From Gammaproteobacteria bacterium UBA3498 (GTDB taxonomy: Bacteria > Pseudomonadota > Gammaproteobacteria > Pseudomonadales > Pseudohongiellaceae), in the NCBI GenBank assembly GCA_002377605.1, contig DFQD01000058.1:1-8028 (forward strand): a stretch of DNA of 8,028 bases, written 5' to 3'. The notes below the pieces were generated by a model. It was not told where the DNA came from. It saw only the letters and a list, made by a program, of their open reading frames with translations, and ran no database searches. Positions 6,585 to 8,028 of this stretch are shown here, in pieces (positions within the stretch are counted from its first letter, which is position 1; every line of letters starts with the position of its first letter). Made by a program: the position numbers and the translations under genes.

Positions 6585-6941
6585 TTAGTGGATAGTTTGC
6601 TCTGGCTTTGGCAGATCTTCGCTTGAATGTGCGCTGACTGCAGGCTCTTCCTGAGAAACGTAAGAGCGAGTGCTGACTGGGCGGTCTAAATACTTTCCAA
6701 GTTTATTTAAAAATTCTGCCATATGATCTGTTTGGTAATGTTCTTGCAAACAATCACCGTTCTCCCACTCCTGCAAAAGAATGATCTGATAAGGGTCTGT
6801 TACCCCTTCATAATATTCATAGCTTATGCAGCCGTGTTCCTGGCGACAAAGACGTACCATGCTCCTCATTAATCGAATAACTTCGTCTTTGTTTTTGGAA
6901 TCTAACTGAAATGTACTTTGCACCATTATCATGGCAGTCAT
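6585..6941 (-). CDS. Antibiotic biosynthesis monooxygenase (ABM) domain protein, putative quinol monooxygenase
   Basis: This is a 118-residue cytoplasmic protein. Residues about 5-95 match the ABM/YgiN-like ferredoxin fold: a first strand VQSTFQL, a helix KDEVIRLMRSMV, HGCISYEYYEG (36-46), then YQIILLQEWEN and LQEHYQTDHMAEF (65-77) with the usual His68 and His73. Characterised relatives oxidise quinols or aromatic polyketides without cofactor, but many are unassigned, so the reaction is uncertain. The last 24 residues (SQEEP to the end) are an acidic, low-complexity tail outside the fold. The start is open: AGGAG (6948-6944) is only 2 nt from ATG 6941 and 11 nt from ATG 6932, so the protein may begin three residues later. 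Its likely promoter is at 6963-6991. The gene ends base to base with the SnoaL-like gene. Confidence 0.87.
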   Translation of the reverse strand: MTAMIMVQSTFQLDSKNKDEVIRLMRSMVRLCRQEHGCISYEYYEGVTDPYQIILLQEWENGDCLQEHYQTDHMAEFLNKLGKYLDRPVSTRSYVSQEEPAVSAHSSEDLPKPEQTIH

Positions 6942-6962
6942 AGCTCCTACTGATTTACCTTC

Positions 6963-6991
6963 ATTATACGCAGTCTGAGCTTAAAAACAGC
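6963..6991 (-). promoter_or_regulatory. Promoter for the ABM gene with consensus -10 TATAAT
   Basis: On the minus strand a perfect TATAAT lies at 6968-6963, 21 bp upstream of the ABM ATG at 6941. At 17-bp spacing the -35 position (6991-6986) reads GCTGTT, a poor match to TTGACA, so the promoter may depend on an activator. Transcription would start near 6956, giving a leader of about 15 nt that contains the AGGAG. The -35 region is embedded in a pair of direct repeats, listed separately. Confidence 0.5.
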
Positions 6992-6995
6992 TTAA
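6978..6995. repeat. Direct repeat AGCTTAA x2, 11 bp apart, over the -35 region of the ABM promoter
   Basis: AGCTTAA occurs at 6978-6984 and again at 6989-6995, with starts 11 bp apart, about one helical turn. On the minus strand this reads TTAAGCT, GTTT, TTAAGCT and spans the poorly conserved -35 position. The spacing places both copies on the same DNA face, as in sites bound by tandem regulator subunits. This is an inference from spacing only. Confidence 0.35.
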
Positions 6996-7012
6996 CGAAA
7001 CCAATTGTCACA

Positions 7013-7081
7013 AGCTGGGTAAGTTTGGATGAAGGGCTTATTTCCTTTGCCCTTCCACGCTCAAGGAGCTGCCACCCAGCT
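7013..7081 (-). ncRNA. Candidate structured RNA: three-stem junction between the lipoprotein and ABM genes
   Basis: On the minus strand an outer stem AGCTGGGT (7081-7074) pairs perfectly with ACCCAGCT (7020-7013). It encloses a short hairpin GCTC-CTT-GAGC (7069-7059) and a longer hairpin GAAGGGC (7055-7049) with GCCCTTC (7037-7031) around an 11-nt loop. An alternative hairpin, AGCTG-GGTGG-CAGCT (7081-7067), would compete with the outer stem. The element starts about 28 nt after the lipoprotein stop and lies upstream of the ABM promoter. It is therefore most likely the 3' end of the lipoprotein transcript or a separate small RNA, not the ABM leader. No T-run follows, so it is not a normal terminator, and it has no tRNA features. 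Confidence 0.35.
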
Positions 7082-7109
7082 ATGAAATTATATGGCAATC
7101 AATCTCTCG

Positions 7110-7403
7110 TCAATTGCCGATTACGTTTTGCAGTTCGTCAGATAGTTGGCGTACATCTTCTCGTGCTTGCTCTGCTATGCGTTCTCGCTGTGCCACAGTC
7201 ATACAAACAAACTGAGGAATATTCGATCCAACTACTCGCTCTCGGGTGCAAACTAATCTGTTACTTGCGACTGAAACAGTTGCGTTATAGGCATCAACAT
7301 CAGCCTGAGAACGAATTCGCGGTATGCCGTCGTTTGATGATGTTAAGGCTTCACAGCCTGCTAGAACTAAAATTAATCCTAGTGTGCAAAGAATTTTCTC
7401 CAT
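7110..7403 (-). CDS. Small lipoprotein of unknown function
   Basis: This is a 97-residue protein. I chose ATG 7403 over the in-frame GTG at 7409 because GAGGA (7415-7411) is placed 7 nt before the ATG. The N-terminus is a clear lipoprotein signal: MEKIL, a hydrophobic core, then LAGC with Cys17 as the lipidated residue, followed by Glu, so outer-membrane sorting is plausible. The mature part has a central block with two cysteines (Cys52 and Cys67) around VVGSNIPQF, reading LVCTRE and VCMTVAQRERIAEQA, then a charged helix. The Cys-GS-Cys-T-AQRE pattern resembles small envelope proteins I have seen in proteobacteria, but I know no function for them. It lies downstream of the racemase-like gene on the same strand, separated by a terminator-like hairpin. 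A large antisense + frame here looks like a shadow. Confidence 0.8.
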   Translation of the reverse strand: MEKILCTLGLILVLAGCEALTSSNDGIPRIRSQADVDAYNATVSVASNRLVCTRERVVGSNIPQFVCMTVAQRERIAEQAREDVRQLSDELQNVIGN

Positions 7404-7423
7404 TGTCACTTCCTCGATAGAAT

Positions 7424-7463
7424 AAAAGCTAGAGCTTGATATTACTTAGCTTTTTGCTCTAGC
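7424..7463 (-). terminator. Terminator-like hairpin with a competing alternative stem
   Basis: On the minus strand GCTAGAGC (7463-7456) pairs perfectly with GCTCTAGC (7435-7428) over a 20-nt loop and is followed at once by TTTTATT (7427-7421), the form of an intrinsic terminator. It would end the racemase-like gene's transcript, which stops at 7507. A second, exclusive stem can form between AAAAGCTA (7454-7447) and TAGCTTTT (7431-7424), using part of the same 3' arm. Because the element ends only about 9 nt before the lipoprotein Shine-Dalgarno, it would also lie in that gene's leader if transcription reads through. Confidence 0.5.
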
Positions 7464-7506
7464 CCGTTATTCTCTTTGGGTTAGAATTCCCACTTGCAGT
7501 GTTATC

Positions 7507-8028
7507 TTAGATTGCTCCCGCCACTTTTAGCTCTTCAATTTGGTCAACATCAAAACCCCATTCCGCCAGTATTTCATCGGTATGCTCTCCAGCAAGCGCA
7601 GAAGAAGATTGAATCTCTCCTTGAGTGCGACTGAATCTAGGCGCAGGAGCAGGTTGAGTTACTCCTTCAAAATCCACGTATGTATCTCTAGCTTTATTAT
7701 GTGGGTGGTCCGGCGCTTCTGCTAAATCTAGCACTGGTGCGAAACAAACATCAGTACCTTCCATAATCTCGGACCATTCGTCCCGTGTCTTTGTTTTAAA
7801 AATGGATTCCATCTTCGCTCTCTTTTTCGGCCACGCGTCTTGATCCAGCTGTTCTTTAAAAGACTCATCGGTGATTTTGCATTTCTCCAAAAGGAGTGCG
7901 TAAAACTGAGGTTCGAGGGCACCTACGGAAATATATTTTCCGTCCTTGCATTCGTAGCTGCCATAGTAATAAGCAGCTCCGTCTAGGCGATTGGAATAAC
8001 GATTAGTGGTCCACATGTTCATGTCAAT
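7507..8028 (-). CDS. Alpha-methylacyl-CoA racemase-like / CaiB/BaiF family protein, C-terminal part (5' cut by window edge)
   Basis: The frame is open to base 8028 and stops at TAA 7509-7507, giving the last 173 residues; the ATG codons near 8022 are internal. The fragment begins in the region NRLDGAAYYYGSYECKDGKY, followed by GALEPQFYALLL (36-47), which is diagnostic of alpha-methylacyl-CoA racemases (AMACR/MCR). To my knowledge its Glu corresponds to one of the active-site residues of the mycobacterial enzyme. Further on are DVCFAPVLDLAEAPDHPHNKAR, the PAPAPRFSRT segment and the terminal GEHTDEILAEWGF. The family epimerises the alpha-methyl centre of branched acyl-CoAs, feeding beta-oxidation of branched or sterol side chains. 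The His/Asp catalytic pair lies beyond the window, so racemase rather than CoA-transferase activity is probable, not certain. Confidence 0.88.
   Translation of the reverse strand: MDMNMWTTNRYSNRLDGAAYYYGSYECKDGKYISVGALEPQFYALLLEKCKITDESFKEQLDQDAWPKKRAKMESIFKTKTRDEWSEIMEGTDVCFAPVLDLAEAPDHPHNKARDTYVDFEGVTQPAPAPRFSRTQGEIQSSSALAGEHTDEILAEWGFDVDQIEELKVAGAI

Noticed and set aside
7013..7081. tRNA or tRNA-like gene, because an 8-bp outer stem encloses two hairpins in 69 nt
   Set aside because: There is no T-arm consensus, no credible anticodon loop and no third internal arm; only a generic three-stem junction remains.
7403..7409. GTG at 7409 as start of the small lipoprotein
   Set aside because: GAGGA would be only 1 nt away; ATG 7403 has 7-nt spacing and gives a normal MEK start for the signal peptide.
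7025..7420. 131-residue + strand open frame with a hydrophobic stretch opposite the small lipoprotein gene
   Set aside because: The minus frame has a clear lipobox and a well-placed Shine-Dalgarno; the + frame has unnatural, Leu/Arg-rich composition and no RBS. It is an antisense shadow.
1..8028. Mobile element, phage, defence or biosynthetic cluster
   Set aside because: No transposase, integrase, nuclease, toxin-antitoxin pair, CRISPR repeat or synthase module is visible; the genes are metabolic and envelope proteins with uniform base composition.

Overview
The window reads as a stretch of chromosome from a Gram-negative, probably marine-type gammaproteobacterium. This rests on moderate GC, tightly packed genes, Sec signal peptides and lipoboxes, a sodium-coupled amino-acid symporter, a large secreted S9 peptidase, and CaiB/BaiF and racemase-type CoA-transferase genes at both ends. 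The taxon is an inference. No mobile element, CRISPR array, rRNA or tRNA is visible.

Left part (1-2204): the 3' end of a family III CoA-transferase enters on the + strand. It overlaps by 13 bp the 3' end of a minus-strand gene for a secreted protein with a pre-peptidase C-terminal-like (PPC) beta domain. That gene is divergent from a long-form SAICAR synthetase (purC). The 180-bp gap between them holds a perfect 19-bp AT-rich palindrome, a polypyrimidine leader and a hairpin that could mask the purC ribosome binding site.

Centre (2291-6584): a likely three-gene + strand operon. It encodes a lipoprotein-type dipeptidyl-peptidase-IV-like S9 peptidase, an AGCS-family sodium:alanine/glycine symporter and a small exported NTF2/SnoaL-fold protein. 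The economical reading is peptide scavenging: the peptidase trims peptides outside the inner membrane and the symporter takes up the released small amino acids. The peptidase keeps the Ser629/Asp719/His751 triad but lacks the Glu-Glu motif that classical DPP IV uses to hold the substrate N-terminus.

Right part (6585-8028), all minus strand: a quinol-monooxygenase-like ABM-domain protein, whose stop codon abuts that of the SnoaL gene; a small lipoprotein; and the C-terminal part of an alpha-methylacyl-CoA-racemase-like protein running off the window. The two intergenic gaps here carry the most structured non-coding DNA of the window: a nested three-stem inverted-repeat array (7013-7081) and two mutually exclusive hairpins ending in a T-tract (7424-7463).

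No obvious new multigene system is present. The items most worth following are the peptidase with the altered N-terminus-binding site coupled to a symporter, and the structured intergenic elements.
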